Under the pieces are notes generated by a model, which had not been told where the DNA came from, ran no database searches, and saw only the letters and a program-made list of their open reading frames with translations. A stretch of DNA of 64,000 nucleotides from Quercus robur (Eukaryota > Streptophyta > Magnoliopsida > Fagales > Fagaceae): contig NC_065542.1 in the NCBI RefSeq assembly GCF_932294415.1, positions 50,570,942-50,634,941 of the forward strand. Direction: 5' to 3'. A program made the translations under genes and the position numbers. This document shows positions 37,040 to 48,697 of this stretch, piece by piece; positions within the stretch are counted from its first letter, which is position 1, and each line of letters starts with the position of its first letter.

Positions 37040-40000
37040 CTAAAAAACAGAGCTCTTAGGACATAGCCTGGAGCGATACATCCCACTAGCCTCTTCCTCA
37101 AGGGAAGTTAAAATGTCCACAGGCAGATTTTGGAAAACAATAAAATCTAAAGACTGGTTTACTCCTATCCCAGCCAGCTTATCAGCACACCAATTCACCT
37201 CCCGATAACAGTGCTTGAAACAGATGCGGCAGAACCGAGTGGCCAACGTCCTACAGTCATCTAATAAGGGAGACACAATCTGATTAACATATTCAGGATT
37301 AAGAAGAGCATCCAGAACAGCTTTGGCATCAATCTCTATTTCTAAAGAATCAAAATTCCTGCAGCAACAAAGTTGTAATCCATCACGTAACCCCCACAAC
37401 TCAGCAATGAAACTATTCGCTACTCCAATCCTCCTAGAAAACCCGGTGATCCAGCGCCCTTGCTCATCTCTAATGATACCTCCACATCCTATTCTGTCCG
37501 TGCTTGGTCCTGAAGCACCATCAGTGTTTAATTTAACCCATCCAACCTGAGGCTTCTCCCATCTAACCTGTTTCATTATCATTCTATTGGGTTTAATACA
37601 AGAAGAGGCACAATAAGTGTACTCCGTGGCTCTGTTAGTAATCTCCGTCGCTAATCTGGGATTTTGGGGTTTATCCTTAAACACGGCTTGATTTCTGCTC
37701 TTCCATATGAGCCAGATAGCAAATAAGAATATTTTTCTCCAAGGGGAACAACAAGACTCTCGGCAACTCCCCTCTTTGCCGTTGATCTCAAGCCACTAAT
37801 GCAGATCATCTGACCAAAATCTTCTATCAGCCCATCGCACTCCCAACTGGATCCACACAGGTTTGATGTTCTTGCAATCCCTCAACGCATGGATAATCGT
37901 TTCAGGGTTTCTACCACAAAGGGGGCAGACACCATTATCAAGCATACCCCTTCTCACTAAACATTCCTTGACCCCGATGCTATTATGGTAACACTGCCAA
38001 ACAAAAGTTTTGATTCTAAGAAGGATATCCGCTTTCCAAATCCACTTCCCTGGAAATTCCCCAGCATGAAATTCCCCCATAGCAATTTTGTATGCACTTC
38101 CAAGATCAAAATTTCCCTGGTTAGAGGCAAACCAAGCAAGTCTATCCCCACCCGTAGAAGTAAGAGCACACGGAGTGGCTTGAATGATATATTTGATGTG
38201 TTGCGGGATCCCACAGGAAAGACAATCCCAATCCCAAATTCCATCCTTGAAAATATCCTTGATTCTTAACTGCTGATCCACCAAAGACAGGGGGCCTTGA
38301 ATCATTTGGCGAACTGAACCTTCAGAGAGCTAATGATCAAACCAAAACCTGAGATTGCTATTGCAACCAACCACCCACTTGACTCCCTTATTGAAAGTAT
38401 CCGCCCCTTTCTTCATTGCTGACCAAACCCACGAGCCAGGAAGGTTTCTCACATTCCTAGAGTGAATTCTTTGGGCAGTACAGTATTTAGCTCTCAGCAC
38501 CCGAGCCCATGGAGATTCCCTCTCTGTATGAAGCCGCCAGTTCAGCTTGGAAAGTAAGGCAATATTTCTTCCCTTAGCAGCTTGCAGTCCCAAACCTCCT
38601 TCAGATTTCGGTTTAGTAACTTTGTGCCAACCGACCCAATGCATCTTTTTCACTATGTCAATTGAACCCCAGAGAAAATTTCTGTTTATACGATCCACTC
38701 CTTGCAAGATCCGGTCTGGAAGATAGGAGCATTGCATAGCATAAGATGGAATGGTTGAAGTCGAAGTTTGAACCAACACAGCCCTTCCAGCCAGCGACAA
38801 AAGATTAGCCTTCCACCCCGCTAATTTTCCTTTAATCCTATCCAAGATAAAATTGAAGTCCTGAGAAGAAGAATTTGGATGCTTGATGGGAATTCCAAGA
38901 TACTTCCCCAAATTCGGGGTAGACATACAACCAAGGATATCACTCAACGATTCTCTAGAATCTTGATCCACATTTGGCAAAAAATAAACTCTAGACTTAG
39001 ATTCACTGATGGTTTGCCCCGACACCACACAAAACTCATCCAAAACATCTCTAATACTGGAACAATTTAACAAATCCGCTTTAGCAAAAAGAACCAGATC
39101 ATCCGCAAACATAAGGTGCGAAAAAGCCGGCCCACTTCTAAATGCCTTCACCAGACTCCACATCTTTTCATTACAATTCTCTTCAATGAGCTGGCTCAGG
39201 TAATCCACACAAAGAATAAAGATATATGGAGAAAGGGGGTCACCTTGTCTTATTCCCCGGGAAGGCGAAATCGGATCAAGAGGACTGCCATTGAAGAGAA
39301 TCGAGGTGGTGACCGAAGACACACAACTCATGATAAGCTCAACAAGGTTGGTGGGGAGATTAATCCGGATTAGCATCCTTCTTATAAAACTCCATTCCAG
39401 TTTATCGTATGCCTTTTCCAAATCAATTTTGATGGCCATATACCCCACATTCCCCTTCTTCTTGCTAATGGTATGAACAAGTTCCTGAACAATTATGGCA
39501 TTGTCAATCCCTTTTCAACCGGGCATAAAGGCAAATTGCAGCAGCGAAATAAGGTTCTCCAAGTATGGCCTAAGCCTAGCCACTATGATTTTAGTGACTA
39601 TTTTGTAAGTCGTATTACAGAGGCTAATTGGCCGATAGTTTCCAAGAGTCTCCGGTCCCTAGATTTTAGGAATGAGGACAATGTGAGTTTGATTAAGCTT
39701 TTTCGACATTTTCCTTTCCCTAAAGATTTTCTTAACTGCCTCCACCACAGAATGTCCCACTGAAAGCCAAAATTGTTGAAAGAATCCCGCATGAAGACCA
39801 TCCGGTCCTGGGGCTTTAAAGGCCTTAAGGGACTAGAGGGCTGCCTTAATCTCGTCTTCCGTCACAAGGCTTCCCAAGCTCTCTTTTTCCTCTTCAGAGA
39901 GGCGGGCTTGCCACTAAGAATGACCCGACTGAACCCTATCCGAAGAAATTGAGGAAGAGGTAAAAGTGTCAATGAACCCCTTCCTAATAAATTCCATAAT

Positions 40001-41200
40001 CTCTGCTTTTGCATACAGCCACTCTCCAACTCCATTCTTAATGGCCAAAATTTGGTTTTTCTTTCAACGGATCAAGGTTGAGACATGGAAGAAGGCAGTG
40101 TTTCTATCTCCTTGGATCATCCAGTTGATTCTCGATTTAAGAGTCCACAGCTCTTGTTCTTGCCCAAGAACCACATCCAACTCCTTCAGAAGGTTGTTCT
40201 CCAAGTCCAACAGGGAGCTCGATGGCCTCGTTGCTAGAGCTCACTGAACACCATTTAACCTTGCCATAATCTTTCTCTTCCTAGCAAAAATATTCCCAAA
40301 ATGTGACTTATTCCAGGCCATAGCTTCGCGCTGGAAAATATCAATAGCTTTAGTAAGACCTTTATTCTGACTCCAAGCATTCTCTACCACCTTAGGGAAT
40401 GTAACATCAGACAGCCAGAATCGCTGGAATTTGAAAGGCCTAAACCGGTAAGTCCAGCCTGTGGGTTGCAGCTCAAGGAGCACTAGACAGTGGTCCGAAT
40501 GGCATCTTGTTAAATGGGATACCCTCACTTCTGGGTAAAGGAGGCACCAACTTGGATTAACAAAAAACCGGTCTATTCTCTCTTGGATTAAACCCTGCAC
40601 TTCTCTCCAGTTTGTCCAAGTGAAGCGAGGCCCAGTGAATCCTAAATCAATCATACTGCATTTGTCAAGGCACTCTTTTAGCATCAAGGATCTATTCACA
40701 CTAATAGGCCTACCCCCAAACTTATCCTCTCCAACAATAGGTTCGTTAAAATCCCCAGCTAACAACTAAGGCAAATTGTGAAGTTCTGCAACCTTAGTTA
40801 AATTATTCCATAACACTTGCCTTTCGGCATGCCTAGGACTAGCATAAATTGCTGAAAGGAACCAGGAAAAATTGGACCTACGTACCTTGACAGTAGCATG
40901 AATTTCTTGCTCTGTGCTTGACAAATGTGTTACTTCCACCCTATCCGAATCCCACAACATCCATAGACCCCCTGCATATCCTATAGTGTCCGTAGTGATC
41001 ACTCCATCAAAAGGGAGCCTATCAGTAATCTCCCGAGCCCGCTCACCACCAATTTTTGTTTCCTTGATAATCACTATAGCAGGATTATGATTATTGACAA
41101 GATCCCTTATATGATTCTGGAAAGAGGCCTTCAAAGCACCTCTACAATTCCAAGCTATAAGATTCATGATTAACAAAAAAGAATACTGGGCAGCACTCAT
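37040..41200 (-). pseudogene. LINE ORF2: endonuclease, reverse transcriptase, zf-RVT, RNase H
   Basis: Starts at ATG 41,200, overlapping the ORF1 stop as TGATG. The N-terminal AP endonuclease shows WNCRG, IKETK, AGDFNE and CHSDH. The reverse transcriptase has KIDLEKAYDK, GIRQGDPLSPYIF and HLMFADDLVLF. A zinc-binding zf-RVT follows (CPLCGRNPETIIHALRDC), then a C-terminal RNase H (LNTDGAS, AELWGL, REVNWCAD). This is the plant L1 layout with RNase H. Nine in-frame stops (cta/tca on plus at 40,766; 40,241; 40,064; 39,914; 39,833; 39,659; 39,515; 38,330; 37,796) are all TAG or TGA and each can arise by one transition from TGG, CAG or CGA. So it is inactive but lightly damaged. Confidence 0.9.
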
Positions 41201-43738
41201 CAATAGGCTGGAGAGCCTTCATCTTCCTCAAGAAGCATCTGATCACCTTTCCTGGCGGCATTGTCGCAGAGATTTTCCGTAAACCCATCGTCACTTCCTG
41301 AGTGGTTCTGAGAATATAGAACTCCGTGGATGACTGGACCATCGAACTCGACAAAGTGAACACCCTATTCCCCATCAAGCATGTCCGCTTTCTTAATGCT
41401 TCGCACATCCTCATCTTGCACAACACCAACGTCTCTGCAATTAGAGCCATTGACTCCCACGTGCAGCGACACTCTTTCAGCGAAGTCGAGTCTACCATTT
41501 TTATCATGCCTCTCCTCGTCGGCGGCGGACAGGTCACTCTTCACACCTTTGCCGATACGAGTCTGACCCATCCCATTCCTTGAGCTAATCTTGCTCTGCT
41601 CGACCCCTCTAAACTAGTACTTGATATTCGGTCTGCCACCGGTTGCCGGCTTACTATGGAAGGATGGAGAAAGGCTGTTGTTAGATTGCACAGAGGAAAT
41701 GGCGTTAGTTCTTTCTAGAATCCTGAAGCTTTTTTGGTGTTCCTTGGATCGGGCAATGCCCTTTTTGCCCTTAACAGAGGCACTAGAGGTCAAATTAGAA
41801 TTTGCTGGGCCCTTTTCCACTCCCGGATGATACTTTTCTATTGGGCTCGAAGGAGATGGGCCTTGGACCAAGTGAGGGGCCTTACCAACACCACCTTGGT
41901 TCCTTTCTTTAAAGAGATGGGCCGTAGGGATTTTAGGCGGGGATAATTTGCACTTCCCTTCACGCATAGAGTAACGGCTCCCTGCTTTTGGGGCACTACT
42001 CGTACCAGCCTTAGCAGCAAGGTCATGCACGTCCCACTCCCTCTGCTCCTGAGCAATAACCCGTCCAGTATTAGACATAATCCCACCACGCCCTTTTGTC
42101 CCATTCCTTTTACGCGAAACCAACAGCCACGGACCATAGTTGTCCTCTAATGCCTCAGAAGTGGTCCCTTCTTCCCGTACAAGTAGGGGTGTCCACAGAA
42201 CCCGTCCACCCGCTCAACTCGCCGGACCCACCCGAACCCGAACCAACCAATCCGACAGTCGGCAGCCGGTCGCCACCCACAGAGCCCGATCCCTTCGGGT
42301 CGGCTAGCGGGTTTCCTCCCCAAAAACCCAAGCCACCCGACCCGACCATAAAATCAACAAAATCCGGTGAGATTGAAAGGTTTTCCGACAAAGAGCTACT
42401 TGAAATCCACCAGATCCAGCGATATTTTTTATTTTCAGACGAAGATCTACTTGAAATCCACCAGATCCGGTGAGATCCGACGAGATCTACTCCAGATTCG
42501 ACAGATCCAACCAAATATCGGCCAGATCTAGACCGATCCGGCGAAATAACAGCACCGGCGGCGAAATATAGGAACTGGCAGCGAAACCCGAAACCGAACC
42601 AACACCAACCCGAAACCCGACGGACCTGAACCGGATGACCTGACCATTAAAACGGGTCGGTTTCGGTTTCGATTTTACCCACCCGAAAAATTCGGGTCGG
42701 TTTCGGGTTAGGCACAAACCCGACCCGGCCCGACCCGTGGACAACCCTACGTACAGGAATGTCAGTAACATGGGAATTGCAAGGATGACCAGCTCGGTCC
42801 ACGCTGTCACCATCTTCCTTCTCCATTGGAGCTTTCCCATCCTTAATAGTGTACGGGCAACTCTCCCGCCGGTGACCCATTCTCCCACACGAAAAACACA
42901 ACCTATTAATGCCTTCATAAGTTATTGGTTGCTCAAACCTCCCAATCAATACCGTGTCAATAAGGGGCTTATCAACATCAACTTGCATACACAGTCGAGC
43001 AAATCTTCCTCTGGTTTCAGAAGCAGTATGAGTGTCCACTCTTAGAACATTACCAATAGCTTTTCCTATCTGGTGTAATGCCTCGGCGTTATAAAACTCA
43101 ATGGGCAGTTCATTGAGTCTAATCCATACTGCCACTGAGGAAACGTTAGCCGAAGATAGTTTAAAATATGGCTCCCACGGTCTAATGGACAAGAAATGCT
43201 CACCTATGAACCACGGGCCCTTTTTTAACACGGCTTCAAAATCCTCCTTTTGTGCGAATCTGATGAGGAAAAAATCATTGCGAAGTCCAACGCAATCCAA
43301 TCGTTCCATTGGTTTCTAGAGACTATGATTTTTTGCATGTAGGATGTTGAAGCCCACTGTTCTACCATAGACCTTCACTATTAAAGCTTTATACCAAGGA
43401 GACCTGATCTGTTGTTTGAACTCCTTAGTAAACTTCACCGCAGCCAGCCCTACACAAAGCTCTTTAACTTCTTCTTCATCCGATTCCACATCATCCTCCA
43501 TGAGTTTCGCAAACTTGAAAGCTTGTGTATAAGCTCTCGGTATCTCACCCACCAATTTATCCTTGAAGGACAGCGGTGGGGAAGGCGGTTGGAAAGCATG
43601 ACCCTGATCAAACTGAGGGCGCCCCATCCCTTGGCCATCACCAAACCCCATGTGGTTCACATTTTTAACTTTTTTATTGCTCCGGGCAAGCTCAGCCTCC
43701 TCCTCACGAGAGAGAGGGGCCAACAAAGGTAAAGACAT
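41200..43738 (-). pseudogene. LINE ORF1 (DUF4283 and CCHC zinc knuckle)
   Basis: Starts MSLPLLAPLSREEEAELARS. The DUF4283 RNA-binding domain follows (FFLIRFAQKEDFEAVLKKGP, WIRLNELPIEFYN) and a knuckle CFSCGRMGHRRESC near 42,895. A CCCGA-rich element interrupts it at 42,183-42,750, after which the frame resumes with NYGPWLLVSRKRNG. Three in-frame TAG codons are seen, at 43,316 (between HSL and KPMERLDC, where Trp is usual), 41,614 and 41,365. The protein would bind LINE RNA in the ribonucleoprotein. Confidence 0.85.
42183..42750. mobile_element. CCCGA-rich non-autonomous element inside LINE ORF1, 568 bp
   Basis: Ends GTAGGGGTGTCCAC and (reverse complement) GTAGGGTTGTCCAC. GTACA flanks both sides (42,177-42,181; 42,751-42,755). 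Both subterminal regions are full of ACCCGA/GACCCG words, as in the elements at 29,688 and 53,380, with different outermost bases. It contains a short tandem duplication of 'ctacttgaaatccaccagat'. Probably hAT-like. Confidence 0.75.
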
Positions 43739-43983
43739 TCATAGGGAATAGACTAGTATGGAAAGAAAAAACCCAACTAGTACGGAGAGCGTCTCACGGG
43801 ACAAAACATATGTTATATATACACATGTTATGATATGATTCATTGTATCATAACATGTGTATATATAGTAGACTTAAACACTAAACTAATAGACTTCTAG
43901 TAAAAAGAGGAGACTTGGCTTGCACACAAAGTAGAATTAGGCTTAGGCTTATGCTAATGGGCTAATATATCTCTAACAGTTGT

Positions 43984-44403
43984 GATATGTTTGCTCCGCA
44001 ATAAAACATATAAAAATGTATTGAGGTATGAATTTAATGCTTTTTTTGTGAAAAATTTATTGCTTTGTTCTGATAAGTTTGCTCCCAAATAAAATATATA
44101 AAGGTGTTTGCTCCCAAATAAAATGTGTAGTGATATATGTTTTTTTTTTTTTTTTGTTATTATATTCTAAATTTACATGTGTATATGTATATATGTATAT
44201 ATATATATATATATATAATATGATAGGAATAAGTAATATATTCATCTTTATATTGGTAACTATGTCTAATTTCTAATTATATTTGTGCCTAGAAGTGGGG
44301 AAGCTTTGTAATAAAGCATACCATAGGCCTTTAAGAATACATAAAAAATTGTACACATAAGATAATTATTGTATTGTAAATTCCTTAATATTTTATTTCT
44401 AAC
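43984..44403. other. No gene seen; (TA)n microsatellite
   Basis: AT-rich, T run near 44,140-44,155 and (TA)n near 44,185-44,217. Confidence 0.55.
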
Positions 44404-45219
44404 ATTTATATTTTTCATAAAATTATTGTAGTTATTTGCAATTCAAGTGATATTGAAGGAATTGAAGATTGTTTGTTTATTGAACGACTAGAAAATAGTG
44501 ATGACAATTTGTTGGATAAGGTGGCATATACTGAAAATGAAGCATACAATTTATACAATAATTATGAATTACGAACAGGTTTTAGTATACGGAAAGGAAA
44601 GCCTGGATATTTTAATGGGACAAAGAATATAAGGTAACGTGAATTTCTATGTTCTAAGGAGGGTTTTAAAATAGATGAAGATCCTTGTGAAGAGGAAAAT
44701 TGGAAGAAACTAGAGACTAGAACTGGCTGTAAAGCATTTATTCGTTTCACAGTTGAAAATGATGTGTGGAGGGTTATTGCATTTAATCCAGAGCATAATC
44801 ATGAACTTGCACTACCATCAGAGAGACATTTGTTAAGATCGGGTTGTCGTATTTCAAAACCTAAGGCAGGTTTAATTGATTCCATGGTGAATGCTGGTAT
44901 AAATACAAAAAATACTTATTTGTATTTAACAGAAGAAGTTAGAGGGAGTGAAAATGTGGGCTTCACTGAAAAAGATTGTTATAACCATGTGAACACAAAA
45001 AAGATGTCAACGATTAATGTTGGAGATGCTCTATTGAATCATTTAAAGAAAAGACAAATAGAAGATCCCATGTTTTTTTACATTGTTCAAGTAGATCAAG
45101 AAAATCGAATAACAAATTATTTTTGGAAAAATAAGAGATCAAGGATTGATTATGATTATTTAAGAAATGTTGTAAACAAGACAATCATTCAAGTAACAAT
45201 ATTAAAGAGACCGAGATAA
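44404..45219 (+). pseudogene. FAR1/FRS-type gene fragment
   Basis: An exon begins after a TTGTAG acceptor (about 44,430). It encodes VAYTENEAYNLYNNYELRTG, FSIRKGKPG, REFLCSKEGF, then GCKAFIRF and WRVIAFNPEHNHELALP, the full FAR1 DNA-binding domain with its C-C-H-H zinc pattern (REFLC, TGCKA, EHNHEL). Past it, DALLNHLKKRQIEDPMFFY and RITNYFWKNKRSRIDYDYL match the linker that precedes the MULE-type DDE core. Homology ends near 45,165, before the DDE residues. A TAA at 44,635-44,637 interrupts the domain between NIR and REF. So it is a truncated pseudogene, independent of the FAR1 relic at 10,315, which is on the other strand. Confidence 0.8.
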
Positions 45220-45329
45220 TGTAACGTAATAATAATCTACGTAACGCTAATACAATTATATCCAAAAGATAAAGAAACGATAGTTTTAAAAGCATTTGTC
45301 AAAAGATGCTATTGGGAGTTGGATTTTTT

Positions 45330-46110
45330 TTTTTCCACGTGACTGGCTTCGTAGGAGGGGGAGTGGGTCCGTGGCTTGTGTCCTTATTTTGAACAGTCCC
45401 ATGCACACGTATGGTCTCTTTCAGCTCTGCCGATAGTGTTCAAATCAACGTCCACAGTACGATGCACATGTGTTACGTCCTTCATCGCCTGTGGGTCAAC
45501 TCTTCGAACAATGGGAAAATTTTCCGAACCAGTGTCTACGGTAATATTTGGCTGGGATTCTGAGTATCCTTGTGGATGATATCCAAGACTGGATTCCTAC
45601 CATGATTAGTCTCCTCCCTCCCAGCCAACACGTTAGTTCGTGCCCTATTAAACACCGCTCCTGTGTCTGTCGATTCAGCCGGTTGTCTTCTTGGTGGACT
45701 ACTTGCTAGGTGATCCTCATCCTTAGCCCGACGCCGTCCACCAGCTTTCATCCACTCCCCATATGGAGTTTCATCCCCCATAGTCTCTGGGTTCAAGTAA
45801 CAACATGTCTTCATCTCATGGCCGAGCCGACCACATGAAAAACAGAGTCCATTAATCCGCTCATACTTGAAAGCGATCCAAACCCGATCCCCTTCCGAAC
45901 TAATCACCGGATCACCCCGGCGAAGCGGCAGGGAGACCGGTATATCCACTCTGATGCGGAGAAAGCTAGCCTGCTCCGATGCGAACGCCGTCTTATCGAT
46001 GGCCACCACAGTTTCGAGGCCTTTACCGATATCCCAAGCTGCCTCCTCATTGAGAAGATCGAACGGCAAACCCCACACTTAGACCCAGAAAGGAATGCGG
46101 GTGAACTTGA
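45330..46110 (-). pseudogene. LINE ORF1 relic, C-terminal piece
   Basis: Minus strand encodes VWGLPFDLLNEEAAWDIGKG and a knuckle CFSCGRLGHEMKTC, then a low-complexity tail, as in plant LINE ORF1 proteins (DUF4283 plus zf-CCHC). A stop (TAA in place of the usual Gln) lies at about 46,079-46,081, just before VWGLPF. The N-terminal piece is at 50,063-50,326, across the Copia fossil. No ORF2 follows on the left: sequence ends in an A-rich region near 45,330. Confidence 0.75.
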
Positions 46111-46300
46111 TGTTGGCGTGAGCTGTTAATGATTGAAGAAAGTATAGGCCAGATTGTTTAGAATCCCTTCTCTTAAGGGCCAACCATTATAGTAGTCGTA
46201 ATTTGTGTATAGCCTAGTTTAGCTTCTAGATCATTCTCTTTGTACTGCTATATAACCATACTTGTCTCTGTACAGAAATATATGAGAAATCTTTTTGACA
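46111..46300 (+). repeat. 5' LTR of the Copia fossil
   Basis: 190 bp, starts TGTTGGCGTGAG, ends TTTTTGACA; contains a TATA-like 'gctatataacc' and matches 49,864-50,062. Confidence 0.9.
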
Positions 46301-48216
46301 TGGTATCAGAGCAAAATCCTAGGACTTACTCTACAACCAAACCCAACCCCAAACACTGATCTGCAGCCATGGTGAACCCAACTGATGTGGTACAAATTGG
46401 CGGCAACTTCACAGATTCTATCCTAGAATATTTGACGGCAAGAATGACTGAAGTCTTGACCAAAAATCAAACCCAAACCCACCTACCGACCTATGATGCT
46501 TCCGATGCACAAATCGGCATTAAGTTGGATGGCACCAACTATGCCCTCTGGTCCCAAATTGTTAAGATGTATATCTCAGGCAAAGACAAATTGTGATATA
46601 TCAATGGTGACTTTCTGCAACCTGAACCCACAGATCCGACTTTCCGACGATGGCGAACTGAGAATGCAATTGTCAAAGGGTGGCTGACCAATTCTATGGA
46701 CCCGTCCTTGATCAGTAATTTCGTTCGCTTCCCAACTGCAAAACTAGTATGGGATTCTGTTGCTACTACTTATTTTGATGGAACTGATACTTCACAAGTA
46801 TATGATCTAAAAAGACGGGTGACTAAAATGAGACAAGCCGGAGGATCCATTGAAAAATATTACAATGATTTTCAAGGCTTATGGAGAGAAATTGATTTCC
46901 AGCGTCCTAACCCGATGAACTGTGCCACTAATATACAAAAATATAATACAATCCTACAAGAAGACGGAGTTTATACATTTCTTGATGGATTGGATGATCA
47001 GCTGGACAAGATTCAAAGTGATGTGCTACAGATACGTCCTTTCCCTACCGTAGAACAGGCCTATGCTCATGTTCGACGGGAGGAGATCCGGCAGGAGTGA
47101 TGCTGACGGGTACAGACATGACTGGAGCTGTTATGGCATCAGAAGGAGTCAAGATAGGGCAACAACAACCACCCTTTCTTTAGTTATCCAAAAATGGCTC
47201 TACGGGTGGTGGGAAACTGAATACTAACATCAAAGCTAAGGTTCAATAAGAAGGAGGAGGCTGTACTCATTGTGGGAGCATGAAACATACCTGTGAAACT
47301 TGTTTCAAGTTACATGGGTACCTAGACTGGTGGAATGAGTACAAGGCCTAGAAAAATCGTGATACTGCCTCTAATGAAGGGCCTGGTCGGGCTGCCCTGG
47401 TAACTGCAGCACCTCAGTTATCTCTTACCTCACAAATAGAGTCTTCGAGTGATGAAACTCATCTCAATGATCAAGGTAACTGTGGTTATGCCCTACTTAG
47501 TTCTATCCAGAATGATTACAATGGCTGGATAATTAACTCTAGGGCCACAGATCATATGACATTCAATTCAGATGATTTTATTGAAGTTACCCAACCAAGG
47601 CAAACTGATATTGCGAATGCTAATGGGGTTACATATCCAGTTACAGGGGCTGGAACTGTTGCCTTATCACCATCTCTTTCTTTATCTAATACTTTATTAG
47701 TTCCATCCCTCTCAAATAAATTGATGTCAGTAGGACAAGTTACTGAGGAACTAAATTGTGTTGCACTAATATATCCTACCTTTTGTCTTCTTCAGGATAT
47801 TCTCAACAAGGAGATCATTGAGCATGGTACTAAGAAGGGGGGTTATATTACATGGATGATTTCAGCTCTGGTTAGGCTCATCATATGCACCATGCAAGCA
47901 TTAAGGAGAGACAGATTTGGCTATGGCATCGACGCTTGGGGCATCTGTCATTTAGCTATATGAAATACTTGTTTCCAGATTTATTTTCCAAATTACCTAA
48001 CTCTGGCTTTAAATGTGATACTTGCATTCTAGTCAAAAGTTATCGTGTTTTTTTATGGCATAGACTACCAAGAAACGTTCTCACCTGTGGCAAAGCTAAA
48101 AACGATCAGAGTCTTGTTTTCTCTTGCAGCAAATTTGAACTGGCCGTTACATCAATTTGACGTAAAGAATGCATTTCTTCATGGTGATCTAAAGGAGGAA
48201 GTTTACATGGATATTC

Positions 48217-48697
48217 TATGAAGCACGGGTGCGTTTCAGGACTCGGGTGCGGGTGCGGGACTCGGCGATTAAAAAATTATTAAAAATATTTTTATTTATA
48301 TTTTCTATATATTTTTACTATTAAAATATTCTTAAAAAACACATTAATATACTTGATTCACAAAACAAAGAAAGAATAAGGCAAGAAACGTATCTGAGGC
48401 CGAAATTTCGGTCTCTCCGGCAATTTTCACGGCCGATTTCGGCCTGTTTCGGCCGATTCCGGCCTGTTTCGGCCGTATCGGTCGCCGGCCGATATTGACC
48501 GATATGGCCAATACGGACTGAGTCGGCCCGATTTGGGCCGCGTCGGCGTCGATTTCAGCCGCGTCGGCCCTCGTCGGCCCGATTCGGGGCTGCCACGTGG
48601 CGGGACGCAGCACGGACGCGCGGTCTGCGGCGTCCCTCCCACGTCGCCGCGTCGGACGCGGGTGCGCTGGGCTGGATGCCGCGTCCCTGCATCCCAG
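48217..48697. mobile_element. GC-rich MITE inside the Copia fossil, 481 bp
   Basis: TGGATATTC occurs on both sides (48,208-48,216; 48,698-48,706), a 9-bp target duplication as for Mutator-like elements. Left end TATGAAGCACGGGTGCG and the right end (reverse complement CTGGGATGCAGGGACGCG) are weak inverted repeats. The interior is dominated by TTTCGGCC/CGGCCGAT words in tandem and inverted arrangement (48,400-48,600) and is far more GC-rich than its surroundings. Confidence 0.75.

Larger units (their letters stand above)
37000..43846 (-). mobile_element. Nearly full-length L1-type LINE with RNase H
   Basis: Minus-strand LINE with a poly-A tail (T run 37,000-37,015), ORF2, ORF1 and a short leader. 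ATCATAACA flanks it (36,991-36,999; 43,847-43,855). The last part before the right duplication (about 43,811-43,846) is an inverted copy of the target itself, so LINE sequence proper ends near 43,810. Both reading frames can be followed end to end without a clear frameshift; about twelve in-frame TAG/TGA stops interrupt them. A 568-bp element sits in ORF1. Confidence 0.9.
36185..43978 (-). mobile_element. TRIM (miniature LTR element) split by a LINE
   Basis: LTRs of about 323 bp: 36,185-36,507 and 36,799-36,999 plus 43,856-43,978. GTTGT flanks the whole (36,180-36,184; 43,979-43,983). The interior is only 291 bp. On the minus strand it begins TGGCATCAAAGCC (primer-binding-like) and ends GAGAGGGGG (polypurine). 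Without the LINE it would be about 940 bp and non-coding. Both LTRs are well preserved. The right LTR was later hit by the LINE. Confidence 0.85.

Noticed and set aside
39473-39763. Plus-strand frames inside the LINE (also 37,323, 39,116, 41,326, 43,412)
   Set aside because: Antisense shadows of ORF1/ORF2 on the minus strand, without family similarity of their own.
42155-42514. Glycine/proline-rich frames in the CCCGA element
   Set aside because: They come from pentamer repeats of a non-coding transposon.
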